Counted from the first letter of the stretch, positions 1 to 9,455 are shown. The stretch is DNA of 43,634 nucleotides from a bacterium (GCA_017538365.1 JAFYIZ010000015.1:1-43634); one strand, 5' to 3'. Made by a program: numbers and translations. Notes: generated by a model not told the origin, from the letters alone.

Positions 1-657
1 GGAAAAGCCTTTTCCCATTTCAAGTAAGAAGTCTGCTATGTGCGAAATTATCGCACTTTCCAGATCATTTTCGTGATAAGACGGTTTTGATTCAAGTCCT
101 AAAAACTCAAGAAGCATAGGCTCTTTGATAATTTCCTGCGGTGTTTCTGGAATGCGCTCTCTGCGGGCGATTGCAAGAATAGTTTCTTTATCGTTGCTGA
201 GCAGCAGCCTTTCGTAAAGCTGACTGTTTATCTGGCGTTCCGTTTCTCGTCCTGTCCAGCAGTTGTTTACGGATTCAAGTTCGTAGAACTCCCTTTTATC
301 GGGATCGGAGATTTGAATAAGTAAGCGATATTGCATCCAGTTTAATTGGGAACGCAGTGCGTTCCCAATTGGATAAATGCGGTAAAATTGCCTGCAAAAT
401 TTTAATTGCCTTTCGGAAAACCCGCTACCGTATTCCGCTTCCAGCTGAACAGAAAGGTTTTTGATAATATAAGCTCCGTAATCAGCTCTTTCTTTGCCGT
501 CCTGTTCTTCTTCCAAGATTCGTTTTCCCAAGTTCCAATACATCTGAACCCGGCAGAAATCCACGCTCCGCACCGCATTGCTGCGGGATCTTTCAATGAT
601 TTGTCGTGCATCTTCAACAATGTTCCCTGTTTTGATGTAGATTGAAAGTTCTTTCAT
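1..657 (-). CDS. YhcG-type DUF1016/PDDEXK nuclease family protein, partial
   Basis: The reading frame starts at an ATG preceded by GGAG and stays open for 219 codons to the window's left edge, so the C-terminus is missing. The N-terminal part matches what I know of the DUF1016 domain of the YhcG family: an amphipathic helix region, then Y-W-N-L-G-K-R-I near residue 45, then F-S-E-R-Q-L-K-F-C-R-Q-F-Y, then a N-W-x-x-Y-R-L-L motif. The end seen here (LLEFLGLE, then a helix ending LLEMGKGFS) is where the PDDEXK nuclease domain begins in the family. Members are putative nucleases often carried near restriction or other defence genes; the precise role is unsettled. A perfect palindrome is embedded in the frame and encodes part of the I-G-N-A-L-R-S-Q stretch. 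The family assignment is from recalled motifs, not a search. Confidence 0.8.
   Translation of the reverse strand, partial: MKELSIYIKTGNIVEDARQIIERSRSNAVRSVDFCRVQMYWNLGKRILEEEQDGKERADYGAYIIKNLSVQLEAEYGSGFSERQLKFCRQFYRIYPIGNALRSQLNWMQYRLLIQISDPDKREFYELESVNNCWTGRETERQINSQLYERLLLSNDKETILAIARRERIPETPQEIIKEPMLLEFLGLESKPSYHENDLESAIISHIADFLLEMGKGFS
344..370. repeat. Perfect 12-bp-arm palindrome inside the DUF1016 gene
   Basis: The arms AATTGGGAACGC and GCGTTCCCAATT pair perfectly around the 3-nt loop AGT. The element keeps the reading frame open, which is compatible with an in-frame insertion of a palindromic repeat. Its outer bases resemble those of the hairpin near position 796 (AATTGG...CCAATT). 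Confidence 0.8.
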
Positions 658-795
658 TTTTCACTCCATTGAAACAAAAAATCAATGAAACAATAAATAT
701 TAGATTAAAAAAGTAAAATTTAATTCGATATTAGTTTGAAAATATTTACTATTTGATTGCAATAAATTTATTTGAAGGAACAAAATGGGAAATGA

Positions 796-826
796 AATTG
801 GAGGTCGCAAAATGCGACTTCCAATT
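796..826. repeat. 14-bp-arm hairpin between DUF1016 gene and amidohydrolase
   Basis: The arms AATTGGAGGTCGCA and TGCGACTTCCAATT pair except for one G-T position, around the loop AAA. No U-tract follows on either strand, so a simple intrinsic terminator is unlikely. The outer AATTGG/CCAATT bases and the 3-nt loop match the palindrome in the neighbouring gene, suggesting one repeat family. The rest of this roughly 270-bp gap is AT-rich and shows nothing else I recognise. Confidence 0.7.
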
Positions 827-927
827 CTGATAAAACGGGATTTCAATAAAAAACCTCATTTTCTTGCCGGTATCGGCAAAAAACTCACCTTTTTAGAGCT
901 TTTTTGCTAAAAATCTTGCCGATAGAT

Positions 928-1677
928 TTACTTAATTCCCATGAATTTTGCGGCGTTGTTGTAGAAAACGTCTTCAAGCTGGGAGTCGTTCAGTCCGCAC
1001 GAAAGGACGCGCTGGATCTCGACTGTCGGATGGTGGAACGGCGAATCGATTCCGAACATCACGCGTTCGCTGCCGACTGTTTCGTAGGCGTTTTTGATCT
1101 GGCATCCCATCGGCATTCCGGAGCATTCCAGCATGAGGTTGTCGAACTTTTTCGCCATCGTGATACTGCCGTCGATATAGACTCCGTGACCATGCCCCAT
1201 GTGGATCATTACGACACGGACCTGCGGATGGCGCTCGGCGAGAAGACCGATCTGCCACGGCAGCGAGAACGGCGGATGACCGCAGTGGATGAAAACCGGT
1301 TTGTCGTATTTTTTTGCTATCTCCATGATCGGATCGACCATCGGCGAATCGGCTGTGAAAGCGTCAAAAAGAGGCTGCATCTTGACACCTGCGAACTTTT
1401 CATCGCGCAGATAATGCTCCAGTTCGTCGTAAGCCGCCTGCCCGAAATTCGCGTTGACCCAGAAAAGCGGGATTATTTTGTCGGGCAGCTTTTTGAAAGC
1501 GTCGTTGAGCTCTTCATTCAGCGTGCACGCCGCCGGACAGAGTATCGTCTTTTCGATATTGTATTCTGTCATCTGCTCAAGCAGCAGCTTGTCGTTGAAA
1601 TCGACATTGAAAGGGCTTCCGAAGTGCCCGATATGCGAATGTGCGTCTATTTTTCTGAATTTTGCGAAATCGTTCAT
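928..1677 (-). CDS. Amidohydrolase family protein (ACMSD/amidohydrolase-2 type)
   Basis: A 249-residue TIM-barrel metal-dependent hydrolase of the amidohydrolase-2 family (PF04909), by motif. It begins near residue 11 with D-A-H-S-H, the HxH metal ligands. Later come F-I-H-C-G-H-P, a G-H-G-H run and F-G-I-D-S-P, which carries the expected late aspartate. I chose the ATG that follows a strong AGGAGG rather than the in-frame start 7 codons upstream. No signal peptide, so cytosolic. It follows tyrS by 20 bases on the same strand and is probably co-transcribed, though no shared pathway is evident. The substrate cannot be deduced; related proteins act on carboxylated or amide substrates. Confidence 0.8.
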   Translation of the reverse strand: MNDFAKFRKIDAHSHIGHFGSPFNVDFNDKLLLEQMTEYNIEKTILCPAACTLNEELNDAFKKLPDKIIPLFWVNANFGQAAYDELEHYLRDEKFAGVKMQPLFDAFTADSPMVDPIMEIAKKYDKPVFIHCGHPPFSLPWQIGLLAERHPQVRVVMIHMGHGHGVYIDGSITMAKKFDNLMLECSGMPMGCQIKNAYETVGSERVMFGIDSPFHHPTVEIQRVLSCGLNDSQLEDVFYNNAAKFMGIK

Positions 1678-1697
1678 TTTTCCTCCTGAAATCCGCA

Positions 1698-2975
1698 CTA
1701 CCCTTTCGTGACAAGGTGATAATTCTTTTTCCCGCAGCGAAGAACGAGCATCGAACCGTGAAGAAGGTCCGTTGTTTTGAGCATCATGTCTGCATTGTCT
1801 GCCTTTTCGTTGTTGACGTAAAAGCCGCCCTGCGCGATCATCGCTCTCGCCTTGCCTTTCGAAGGCTGCATTTTTGTGAGGACGAGAAGATCTGTGAGAT
1901 TTACACCGTTTTCAAAGTCTGCAGCCGGAACTGTTGTTGAGGGAACATCCTTGAAAATGCTGAGAAGGTCCTTTTCGCTGAGTCCGTGGAGATCTCCGCC
2001 GAAAAGTGCCGCACTTGCAGCCTGTGCGCTGCGCAAACCCTCTTCGCCGTGCATGATTCTTGTCGCTTCAGTCGCCAGAAGGATCTGAGCTTTTCTCAAA
2101 TGTGGCTCTTTTTTGTGCTCTTCGACAACTTTTTCGATCTCATCAACATCCAGAAACGTGAATATTTTCAGCATCTTTTCAACGTCTTCATCAGTGACGT
2201 TGATCCAGTACTGATAGTATTGGTAAGGCGAAGTTTTCTCGGCGTCGAGCCATACCGCATTTCCTGCACTCTTGCCGAATTTTTCGCCGGTGGATGTCGT
2301 CATGAGCGGGAAAGTCATGCCGAAAGCCTTGCCTGCATCGTCGGGATTCATCCTTCTGATGAGCTCTAGCCCTGCCGTAATGTTGCCCCACTGGTCGTTT
2401 CCGCCGAACTCTACCGTGCAGTTTTTCTCCTTGAAAAGATGAAGAAAATCGTGAGCCTGCAGGGTCATGTAGCTGAATTCGGTAAAGGAGATTCCGTTTT
2501 CCGAAGCGATTCTCGTTTTGACCGAATCTTTTGTCAGCATGTAGTTGATAGTGAAAAATTTGCCGACTTCGCGCAGCCAGTCAAGGATCGACATATTTGC
2601 CGTCCAGTCGTAGTTGTTGACTATCTCAGCAGGATTTTCGCCGTCGAATTTAAGGACTTTTCCCATCTGCTTTTTTATAGCTTCAACATTTTCCTTAACT
2701 TTTTCAATGGTTTGCAGATTTCTTTCAGTCGATCTTCCGCTCGGGTCTCCGATCATGCCGGTAGCACCGCCGACAAGGGCGAGAACGTTGTTTCCGTATC
2801 TCTGAAAATGCGCGAGCCCCATGATCGGAACAAGGTTTCCGATATGAAGGCTGTTTGCCGTCGGATCAAAACCGCAATAGACCGTGACTTTGTTATTTTT
2901 CAAGTGTTCAATGATACCTTCGTCAGTGACCTGCGCGATAAAACCGCGTCTTTTAAGTTCGTCGAAAACAGACAT
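1698..2975 (-). CDS. tyrS: Tyrosyl-tRNA synthetase
   Basis: Charges tRNA-Tyr with tyrosine in the cytosol. The 425 residues match the usual bacterial length. The class I signature is H-I-G-N (residues 44-47, in Y-C-G-F-D-P-T-A-N-S-L-H-I-G-N). The second motif is the TyrRS-type K-F-G-K-S near residue 232, and a C-terminal S4-like RNA-binding domain ends in V-L-R-C-G-K-K. The start is the ATG seven bases downstream of GGAGG; an upstream in-frame TTG overlaps that ribosome-binding site and is unlikely. A promoter-like element lies just upstream, and an amidohydrolase gene follows after 20 bases. Confidence 0.96.
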   Translation of the reverse strand: MSVFDELKRRGFIAQVTDEGIIEHLKNNKVTVYCGFDPTANSLHIGNLVPIMGLAHFQRYGNNVLALVGGATGMIGDPSGRSTERNLQTIEKVKENVEAIKKQMGKVLKFDGENPAEIVNNYDWTANMSILDWLREVGKFFTINYMLTKDSVKTRIASENGISFTEFSYMTLQAHDFLHLFKEKNCTVEFGGNDQWGNITAGLELIRRMNPDDAGKAFGMTFPLMTTSTGEKFGKSAGNAVWLDAEKTSPYQYYQYWINVTDEDVEKMLKIFTFLDVDEIEKVVEEHKKEPHLRKAQILLATEATRIMHGEEGLRSAQAASAALFGGDLHGLSEKDLLSIFKDVPSTTVPAADFENGVNLTDLLVLTKMQPSKGKARAMIAQGGFYVNNEKADNADMMLKTTDLLHGSMLVLRCGKKNYHLVTKG

Positions 2976-3004
2976 TTTTTCCTCCAAAAATCAAAAAACG
3001 GGGA

Positions 3005-3032
3005 ATATTACTTATGAATATTAAAAAAGCAA
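3005..3032 (-). promoter_or_regulatory. Predicted promoter of tyrS
   Basis: Read on the minus strand: TTGCTT, 16-bp spacer, TAATAT, then the GC-rich discriminator TCCCCG followed by TTTTTTG. Neither hexamer is strong alone. The arrangement matches the pattern found upstream of many other genes in this window. Confidence 0.5.
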
Positions 3033-3060
3033 AAACGATTAGCCTAAAATCGGGAAAAAT

Positions 3061-5298
3061 TTACTTTTTTTCCAGGAATTTCGGTCTGAAAATGATGCAT
3101 ATCGAAGGAAGAAGAACAATGGAACCTACAAGGCAGACCGCGATACTGAGAACGATGAGAGTGCCGAAATAGCGTATCGGAAGGAACGAGCTGAAAAGAA
3201 GGATGACAAAACCGACCATGACGCTCACCGCATTGAAAATGATTCCGCGCCCTGTCGTCTGCAGGGTGTGGCGGACTGCTTCAGTCGTGTCGCCGTGCTT
3301 CTGCATTTCGATTTTGTAACGCCACAAAAAGTGGATCGTGTAGTCAACGCCTACTCCGATTACAATTGACGAAATAAGCGCCGTCGCGATATCGAGCGTA
3401 ACGCCGGTGAATCCCATGACTCCGAACATGAGCACGAGCGAAACTCCGAGCGGAATGCCCGCGATAAGCCCTGCAACTATCGATTTGAAGAGGATCATTA
3501 CAAGGATCGAAACCGAAATGAATGAAAGGAGAAGCGAAATGATCTGACCGTCGATAACGCTGTCGATAAGGTCTTTGAACATAACGCCGGAGCCCGTAAT
3601 TTCAGAGAAAATCGGCTCGTTTTCAATCAGTTTTTCGGTATCTAAAACCACTTTTTTTATCGTTTCGCTGCTTTCGCTGTTGAGCTGAACGATTATCTGA
3701 GCCTGCGTGAAATCGGCGTTTACGAGTTTGGTCAGTTCGTCCGGGTCGGCCATTTCATTGTATTTCGTGAGGAAAAAATCTACCGCGTTTTTGGTCTCAG
3801 GAATTTCACCGAAACCTTTTTCGCCCGGCTGATATGCACCTTTCGTCACGAGTTTTATGAGTTTTGCGATCGAAAGAGTATTTCCGACATTCGGGTTTTT
3901 GTTGATGGTCTGCTCGACTTCATCGATTTTTTTAAGGACTGCCGGATCTTTTATGTCGGCTTTGACATTGACGCTGATTATCTGCGAACCGCCGAAATTG
4001 TCGTTGATAAGCTGCGATGCGATCTGTGCGGGATGCCCTTTCGGATAGTAGCTTGCAAGGTTCGAGTCAACTATGATTTTCGGAATTCCGAACGCCATGA
4101 CAGCAGTCAGAACAATGCTTGCAACAAGAAGAGCTTTCGGATGTTTCGAGACAAATTCTGCAATATTTATAAGGAGTTTTTCGGTTGCAGGCCGTTTTTC
4201 CTTATTTATTACCGGAGCCGGGACCTTCATCATAGAAAGAACAGCCGGAATAAAGAAAATGCTTGCAGCAAGCGCGAAAGTGATTCCCGTCGAAGAGAGA
4301 ATTCCGAGCTGTGCCGCAGGAACGACTGTGTGAGTCATGAGGCAGAGCATTCCGGCAATCGTCGTAACGCCGGTGAGAAGAACAGGAACCGACATATCGG
4401 CATAAACCTCTTTTGCAAGTTCTTCCGCGCTTTTCTTGCCCTGAGATTCCATGTTGTGAAGCTGATAACGGCTGATTATGTGGATTCCGTAACCGTTTGC
4501 GATCGCAATCAGAATGACCGGAAGAATTATCGTGACGGTAGTCATTTTCCAGCCAAGAAGCGGAACCAGACCCATCGAAACGATTATCGACATGATGACG
4601 ACCGAAAACGGCAGGATTACGCCGCGGAGCTGCTTGAAACTTATGAAAAGAATACCCAGCATAATGAGAAGTCCGAGCGGCATGAAAACCATCATATCTT
4701 TCGGAACGTCTTCGGAAATGTGCTCTTTTATTACCGGAAGACCGCCCAGAGTGACTTTTCCCGGCCCTTCGATCTTCGCAACTGTTTCACGGATATTTTT
4801 AGTAATTTCAAGACCTTTACCGTTATTTTTCATTCTGACAAGAACTGTAGCCGCAGTAAAATCATCGTTTATCAGAGTGCGCATTACCATGTCGTTTCCT
4901 TTGAGCATATTGCGAAGCTCTTCACGCTGTGCCAGCTCTTCAGGAGTTCCCTCTTTCGGTTTTTCATCGGCAAAAGGATCGTCGTCGACCATCGGGATCG
5001 AGTTTACTTTTTCAATGTCGCCTACTTCTTTAAGCGCCGCAGCGATCGCGTTTATCTGCTCCAGAACAGCAGGACGCAGGACATCCTTATCCTCGACAAC
5101 GACAAAAACGATTTCCATTCCGCCGAACTTCTCTTCAAGCTCTTTGAGATGGATCTTCAAATGATCCGGCAGCATGTTTTCGACATCGGGATCGACCTCG
5201 CTGTCCTTGAGCGGAATCGCCATGATCAAAGTTACGACAATAAAAATTGCGATTATGAGACCGCGGAATTTTATAAGCCCGTCAGCAAAATTTTTCAT
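3061..5298 (-). CDS. RND-superfamily MMPL/HpnN-type membrane transporter
   Basis: A 745-residue inner-membrane protein with duplicated RND architecture: one N-terminal helix (residues 12-30), a periplasmic loop of about 180 residues, a block of about five helices (200-355), a second lone helix near 390, a second periplasmic loop, and a final block of helices (600-740). The repeated G-x-G-x-D-Y/G-x-H-type segments (I-A-N-G-Y-G-I-H and I-G-V-G-V-D-Y-T-I-H) are typical of the MMPL branch, which moves lipids, hopanoids or other hydrophobic cargo. The start follows AGAGG at normal spacing. No membrane-fusion or outer-membrane partner is adjacent, so the cargo is unknown. It is divergent from the large TPR gene. 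Confidence 0.85.
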   Translation of the reverse strand: MKNFADGLIKFRGLIIAIFIVVTLIMAIPLKDSEVDPDVENMLPDHLKIHLKELEEKFGGMEIVFVVVEDKDVLRPAVLEQINAIAAALKEVGDIEKVNSIPMVDDDPFADEKPKEGTPEELAQREELRNMLKGNDMVMRTLINDDFTAATVLVRMKNNGKGLEITKNIRETVAKIEGPGKVTLGGLPVIKEHISEDVPKDMMVFMPLGLLIMLGILFISFKQLRGVILPFSVVIMSIIVSMGLVPLLGWKMTTVTIILPVILIAIANGYGIHIISRYQLHNMESQGKKSAEELAKEVYADMSVPVLLTGVTTIAGMLCLMTHTVVPAAQLGILSSTGITFALAASIFFIPAVLSMMKVPAPVINKEKRPATEKLLINIAEFVSKHPKALLVASIVLTAVMAFGIPKIIVDSNLASYYPKGHPAQIASQLINDNFGGSQIISVNVKADIKDPAVLKKIDEVEQTINKNPNVGNTLSIAKLIKLVTKGAYQPGEKGFGEIPETKNAVDFFLTKYNEMADPDELTKLVNADFTQAQIIVQLNSESSETIKKVVLDTEKLIENEPIFSEITGSGVMFKDLIDSVIDGQIISLLLSFISVSILVMILFKSIVAGLIAGIPLGVSLVLMFGVMGFTGVTLDIATALISSIVIGVGVDYTIHFLWRYKIEMQKHGDTTEAVRHTLQTTGRGIIFNAVSVMVGFVILLFSSFLPIRYFGTLIVLSIAVCLVGSIVLLPSICIIFRPKFLEKK

Positions 5299-5338
5299 AA
5301 AAACCTCTGTTCAAAGTAACAACAACATTTTCGGACGC

Positions 5339-5367
5339 TTTTTACCGAAGCTCGGTTACAAATTCAA
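5339..5367 (-). promoter_or_regulatory. Weak predicted promoter of the MMPL transporter gene
   Basis: Read on the minus strand: TTGAAT, 17-bp spacer, TAAAAA, then GCGTCCG. The -10 is poor, but the GC-rich stretch directly after it fits the local promoter pattern. Confidence 0.35.
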
Positions 5368-5374
5368 GTAAATC

Positions 5375-5402
5375 TTGCATAAGTAAAGAAGTTTAATATT
5401 AT
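5375..5402 (+). promoter_or_regulatory. Predicted promoter of the large TPR gene
   Basis: TTGCAT, 16-bp spacer, TATTAT, followed immediately by the discriminator TCCGCGG. The ATG of the TPR gene is 36 bases downstream of the -10, behind GGAGGG. Confidence 0.6.
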
Positions 5403-5438
5403 TCCGCGGCGAAGATAAAAATTTATGCGGAGGGTTTC

Positions 5439-8400
5439 ATGGAAAAAATCGTAATTGCAAACGATTCGACTCTTGAAAACGTGAGGTTGAATTTCAGGCA
5501 CATCCTGCCGAAAAGCGCAGAAATCGAGGAAAAACGCGGTAGTTTCAAGCCTCTCGAGACTTTGTCAGGGAAAGCGCCGGAAAATTTCTTCCCTGCGGCT
5601 CTCACTTCGATGCCGGCGGAAGAAGCTCTGAAGACACTCACCGGAAACGACGAACTCGAACTTTTTTTCACTCTCCTCCTTTCCAACCCTTCCGAATACG
5701 GACTTTTTGAAAAACTCAAAAGCGCATCATCTTCGACAAGCAGAGAGAACTATTTGAATTTACTGATATTTTTACTGATAAAAACAGGATTTGCGAATGA
5801 AGAACTCATTGATGAAATAAAAAAACATCTCACCGAATCAGATCCCGTCACCGACCTTGTTCTCTCTTTTTACGACAAATCTCCGCACGAAATAGCCGAC
5901 ACAAGCTCGATGGAATCGCTCTGCGCATCGTTTTTTGAAGCGGTCAAAGCCGAAAAAGCCGGAGATTACGGCAAGGCGTTCACTCTTATGCTCAAAGTTT
6001 TCGAAGAATCGGACCTTCACCCCTTCATTTTCGAGATTCTGAAGTTCTACATCATGCAGTACAGCGGCATTTCGCCAGAAAATATCGCAGCATTCACCAA
6101 AAAAGTTACCGAGAGTTCGCTTCAAGTCTCCTTCACGACGGTAAAATTCGTCGAATTCTGCTACTACTACAAAAACAACATCGAAGACAAACTAGAAGAA
6201 ACGGTCTCCGCGCTTGCCGAAAACACAGATTCGGTCTTCATTTTAAACATCATCGCTCCGATTCTCTACAAATATAAAAAGTGGCACCTTGTCGGAAAAT
6301 TCTACAAACTCTCTTCCAAAAAAGCGGTCGGCGCAGAAAAGACGATGTATCTCGAACTTCTCGCCGACATCTATGAAAACAAGCTGGAACTCCCCGATTT
6401 TGCTGCCGAAATATACAGAAACATTGCTGAAGAAGATCCTGTAAACTGCACATTTTCACTTTCGAAGGCAGCAGCAATATACGAAGAAAACGGTTCATGG
6501 GAAAAACTGGCTTCGCTCTATTCGATGGTTGCAGAAAGAGAAAGCAGCACCGCAAATCAGGCACTATTCTTTTACAAAACGGGCGAAATATTCAAAAACA
6601 AACTGAACGATCACGACAAGGCTGTCGAATACTTTGAAAAAAGCATCGCCGCGCGCTATTCGTCCGAAGCGGCAAGAGCCCTGGCCGAACTATCGTTTGC
6701 AGCGAAAAACTATGACCGCTACATAGAACTTCTCGAATATGAACTTAAAAGCGCCTTCGAAGACTCCGAGCAGATAAAATTACTCGAAAAACTTGCAGAA
6801 TGCTGCATAAACAACAAGGGAGACCTTGTAAAAGCTGAAGGTTATTTGACACAAATCCTTGATATTGCTCCGAAAAATCTTAGTGCAGTCAAAAAACTCG
6901 GAAAAATATACTACAGGACGAAAAACTGGGAAAAACTCACCGAAATCAACTTCAAAGAGATTGATATTTCAAAGGATATCGCGGAAATCGCAAACCTTTA
7001 CTACAAAAACGGTGTAATTTTTTACGAAAATATCAAAGATCTGACACGCGCAACCGAGTGTTTCAGAGAGCTTTTGGAAATCGAACCTGAAAATCTGCCG
7101 GCTCTTTTCTACCTCGAAAAGATATTTGCAAAGACAAAAGATGCCGCAGGATCAAATCTTGTAGTTTCCCAGATTGCGGACATGACCAAATCGGCAAAAT
7201 CGCGTATATCTCTTTCATACCTTACCAAACTTGCAATGATTCTAAGAGAAACAGGAAAGACAAAAAAAGCAAACGAAATATTCTCAGAAATACTCAAGCT
7301 CTACCCTGAAAACATAACCGCAAAAGAAAATCTGAGGATGTCGGAAGGAAAGGCAGACTTTACTAATATTGAAACAGAATCTATCGATTATAACGAAAAT
7401 AATTTCGAGCTGTTTATCGAATATATAAAACAAAGCAATTCCTCTTTTATGACAGACGAGATACTCAAACGTGAAGGATCGTCATTCTGGAAAGAACTTT
7501 ACTTTTTATACAAGGAAGGAACTTTTGAAAAATCAGAAACGCCTTACAGCGACAAAGAGAAATTTGTTCTCTCGCTCCTTGAAAAGGATTTCTCAATAGA
7601 CATTTTAACTAAAAATTCAGCTAAGAAAACAGCTTTGATGTTCTTAGTCGGCGAATATATAAAGGCAGGATTTTTTGAGGGAATTTCGATTATATTGGAC
7701 TACTATCTGAAATTCGAACCGAAAAACAAGCGAAAAATCTGGTCATTATTCTTTAAAGGATGCGAAAATCCGACTCTTCAGGATGACCTTGAAGAGCTGC
7801 TTACGACAGCCGAAGACAACCGGACTTACGATATTGTAAGAGACATTCTGGAGCATATTTACATCAAAAACAAAGATTTCGACACTCTTCTTTTCCTCAG
7901 AAACGTCACATTCCAGAAAATCGAAGACAACAAGGAAAAATGCCGCTTTATCGATGAAACGATCTCTCTTGCCGGAGAAAACATCGCTCCGTACAAACTT
8001 ATGGATTTATATAGAAACCGTATCAATTTTACAGATTATGAAAATCTGGATGATTTCCTGAAAATTTATGAACCGGCTCTTTCGGAAATCGGAGCAAATT
8101 CGATTCTGATTCCAATATATGAAAAAAAATGGAATAAAGAAAAAGAAACCGTTTCGGGTGAAAAACTTCTTAATATTTATACAGCTAAAAAAGACTGGAA
8201 AAACGCCGGAAAAGTCGCCGAAGAGCTTTTCAAAGCCGATAAGACAACCGCTTCTCTTGAACGCTATATCTCGATTTTAAAAGAATCGGGCGATAACGAA
8301 GCCGCTCTTCAAATCATAAAAACGGAACTTTCGGCTTCTGTTGACGAAGCGCAGAAAACAGAACTTAAAGGAATGCTTTTCGAAATACTTACAGAAACCG

Positions 8401-9404
8401 GAAATATGGAAGAAGCTGCTGAATTTTTTGCAGATTCTCCGCAGGAAAGAGCAAAAACCGAAGAAAAGATACGCGAATATATCGCCGAAGAAAACTTCGA
8501 GGCTGCAGAAAAGGCGACAAATGTTTTCATCACTGAAAATTTGAAAAAACAGGAGCTTTTCTCGCTTGCTGCAAAAGGGAAAAATGATTCGGAAAAAGAA
8601 AACGAGCTTCTGAAATCCACAGTTTTCGAAGCCATAACAAACAAAGATCCCTACCCTCTGAACCGCCTTATCGAACTGAACCGCGATAAAAAGCACTTTA
8701 CCCTTTTCCTTGAAAAAGCACTCGGTTTCATCGGTGAAAGCGAGGGAATTTCAACCGAGCCTTTCCCCAATTTCTTTGCCCTTGAAAAAGAAAAATTATT
8801 TGAATTTGCCGGTTTCAACGAAAAAGACGACTTCTTAAGAGAGTTTGTCCAAATCATTTCAACGATCCCGAACAAAACAAAAATAACGGCAAAACCGCTT
8901 CACACAAACAAGCACCGTATTTTAACACAACTTATTGAATACATTAAACTTTTGTGCAACTTCGACGAGCTTGAAGGATTGTGGGATGAAGAAAGCAAAA
9001 CTCCTGTAAAAGCTGTTCTTTCGCAGGTTCCCTACATTATTTTCGGCCCCGATTCACTAAAAACCGACTTTGAAAAACTGAAATTCATGACTCTCAGAGA
9101 ATCTTTCCTTCTTTCCTGCGGACTTGACAACGCTTCGCCGGAAACAGCGGAAAAAATCTTAACGACACTTCAGGGAGCCGTAAAAGAGAAAATAAAATTT
9201 GCAAGAAGCATCCGTCCGACATTCCAGAACCGAGCGCTTGAACTCGTGAGATTCCTTGAAAACACCGATGAGTCCGAAATAAAATCGTATCTTGAAAAAT
9301 TGAGCGTTGCCTCGTTCTGGCATGCATTCTACCTCGATCCCGATATCGAAGAAGCAAAAGACAACCCGAAAACCGAAGATTTCATAAACCGTTATTTCCT
9401 GTGA
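5439..9404 (+). CDS. Giant TPR-repeat protein (1321 aa)
   Basis: A cytosolic-looking protein with no signal peptide and no convincing membrane segment. It is built almost entirely of helical repeats. Canonical TPR-like units are clearest around residues 340-635, with A-L-F-F-Y-K-T-G-E-I-F, A-V-E-Y-F-E-K-S-I-A-A and L-L-E-I-E-P-E-N-L-P-A-L style helices. Degenerate repeats probably fill the rest. The protein is rich in Glu and Lys. The start is the ATG after GGAGGG. Such proteins usually act as scaffolds; no enzymatic domain is visible and I do not assign a function. It stands alone between divergent and separately promoted neighbours. The base composition matches the surrounding core genes, so it does not look recently acquired. 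Confidence 0.85.
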   Translation: MEKIVIANDSTLENVRLNFRHILPKSAEIEEKRGSFKPLETLSGKAPENFFPAALTSMPAEEALKTLTGNDELELFFTLLLSNPSEYGLFEKLKSASSSTSRENYLNLLIFLLIKTGFANEELIDEIKKHLTESDPVTDLVLSFYDKSPHEIADTSSMESLCASFFEAVKAEKAGDYGKAFTLMLKVFEESDLHPFIFEILKFYIMQYSGISPENIAAFTKKVTESSLQVSFTTVKFVEFCYYYKNNIEDKLEETVSALAENTDSVFILNIIAPILYKYKKWHLVGKFYKLSSKKAVGAEKTMYLELLADIYENKLELPDFAAEIYRNIAEEDPVNCTFSLSKAAAIYEENGSWEKLASLYSMVAERESSTANQALFFYKTGEIFKNKLNDHDKAVEYFEKSIAARYSSEAARALAELSFAAKNYDRYIELLEYELKSAFEDSEQIKLLEKLAECCINNKGDLVKAEGYLTQILDIAPKNLSAVKKLGKIYYRTKNWEKLTEINFKEIDISKDIAEIANLYYKNGVIFYENIKDLTRATECFRELLEIEPENLPALFYLEKIFAKTKDAAGSNLVVSQIADMTKSAKSRISLSYLTKLAMILRETGKTKKANEIFSEILKLYPENITAKENLRMSEGKADFTNIETESIDYNENNFELFIEYIKQSNSSFMTDEILKREGSSFWKELYFLYKEGTFEKSETPYSDKEKFVLSLLEKDFSIDILTKNSAKKTALMFLVGEYIKAGFFEGISIILDYYLKFEPKNKRKIWSLFFKGCENPTLQDDLEELLTTAEDNRTYDIVRDILEHIYIKNKDFDTLLFLRNVTFQKIEDNKEKCRFIDETISLAGENIAPYKLMDLYRNRINFTDYENLDDFLKIYEPALSEIGANSILIPIYEKKWNKEKETVSGEKLLNIYTAKKDWKNAGKVAEELFKADKTTASLERYISILKESGDNEAALQIIKTELSASVDEAQKTELKGMLFEILTETGNMEEAAEFFADSPQERAKTEEKIREYIAEENFEAAEKATNVFITENLKKQELFSLAAKGKNDSEKENELLKSTVFEAITNKDPYPLNRLIELNRDKKHFTLFLEKALGFIGESEGISTEPFPNFFALEKEKLFEFAGFNEKDDFLREFVQIISTIPNKTKITAKPLHTNKHRILTQLIEYIKLLCNFDELEGLWDEESKTPVKAVLSQVPYIIFGPDSLKTDFEKLKFMTLRESFLLSCGLDNASPETAEKILTTLQGAVKEKIKFARSIRPTFQNRALELVRFLENTDESEIKSYLEKLSVASFWHAFYLDPDIEEAKDNPKTEDFINRYFL

Positions 9405-9427
9405 TATTATTTATTACATCTATTTTT

Positions 9428-9455
9428 TTGACTATCAGGATTCTACCGATAGAAT
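9428..9455 (+). promoter_or_regulatory. Predicted promoter of rlmB-rnc with overlapping inverted repeat
   Basis: TTGACT, 16-bp spacer, TAGAAT, then CGCCCGG. Both hexamers match the sigma-70 consensus at 5 of 6 bases. An inverted repeat, GATTCTA and TAGAATC around CCGA (9439-9456), spans the spacer and the -10. It could be an operator, or a coincidence of the promoter sequence. Confidence 0.6.

Noticed and set aside
863-878. TTGCCG/CGGCAA hairpin beyond the amidohydrolase gene as terminator
   Set aside because: On the minus strand the T-run lies before the stem, not after it, and the stem is only 6 bp.
904-1689. Long plus-strand frame over the amidohydrolase gene
   Set aside because: It is the antisense shadow of the amidohydrolase, which has clear motifs and a strong ribosome-binding site on the minus strand.
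4033-5319. 428-codon plus-strand frame antisense to the MMPL transporter
   Set aside because: Composition is dominated by Arg, His, Asn and Phe as expected for an antisense frame; no motif, and the transporter is unmistakable.
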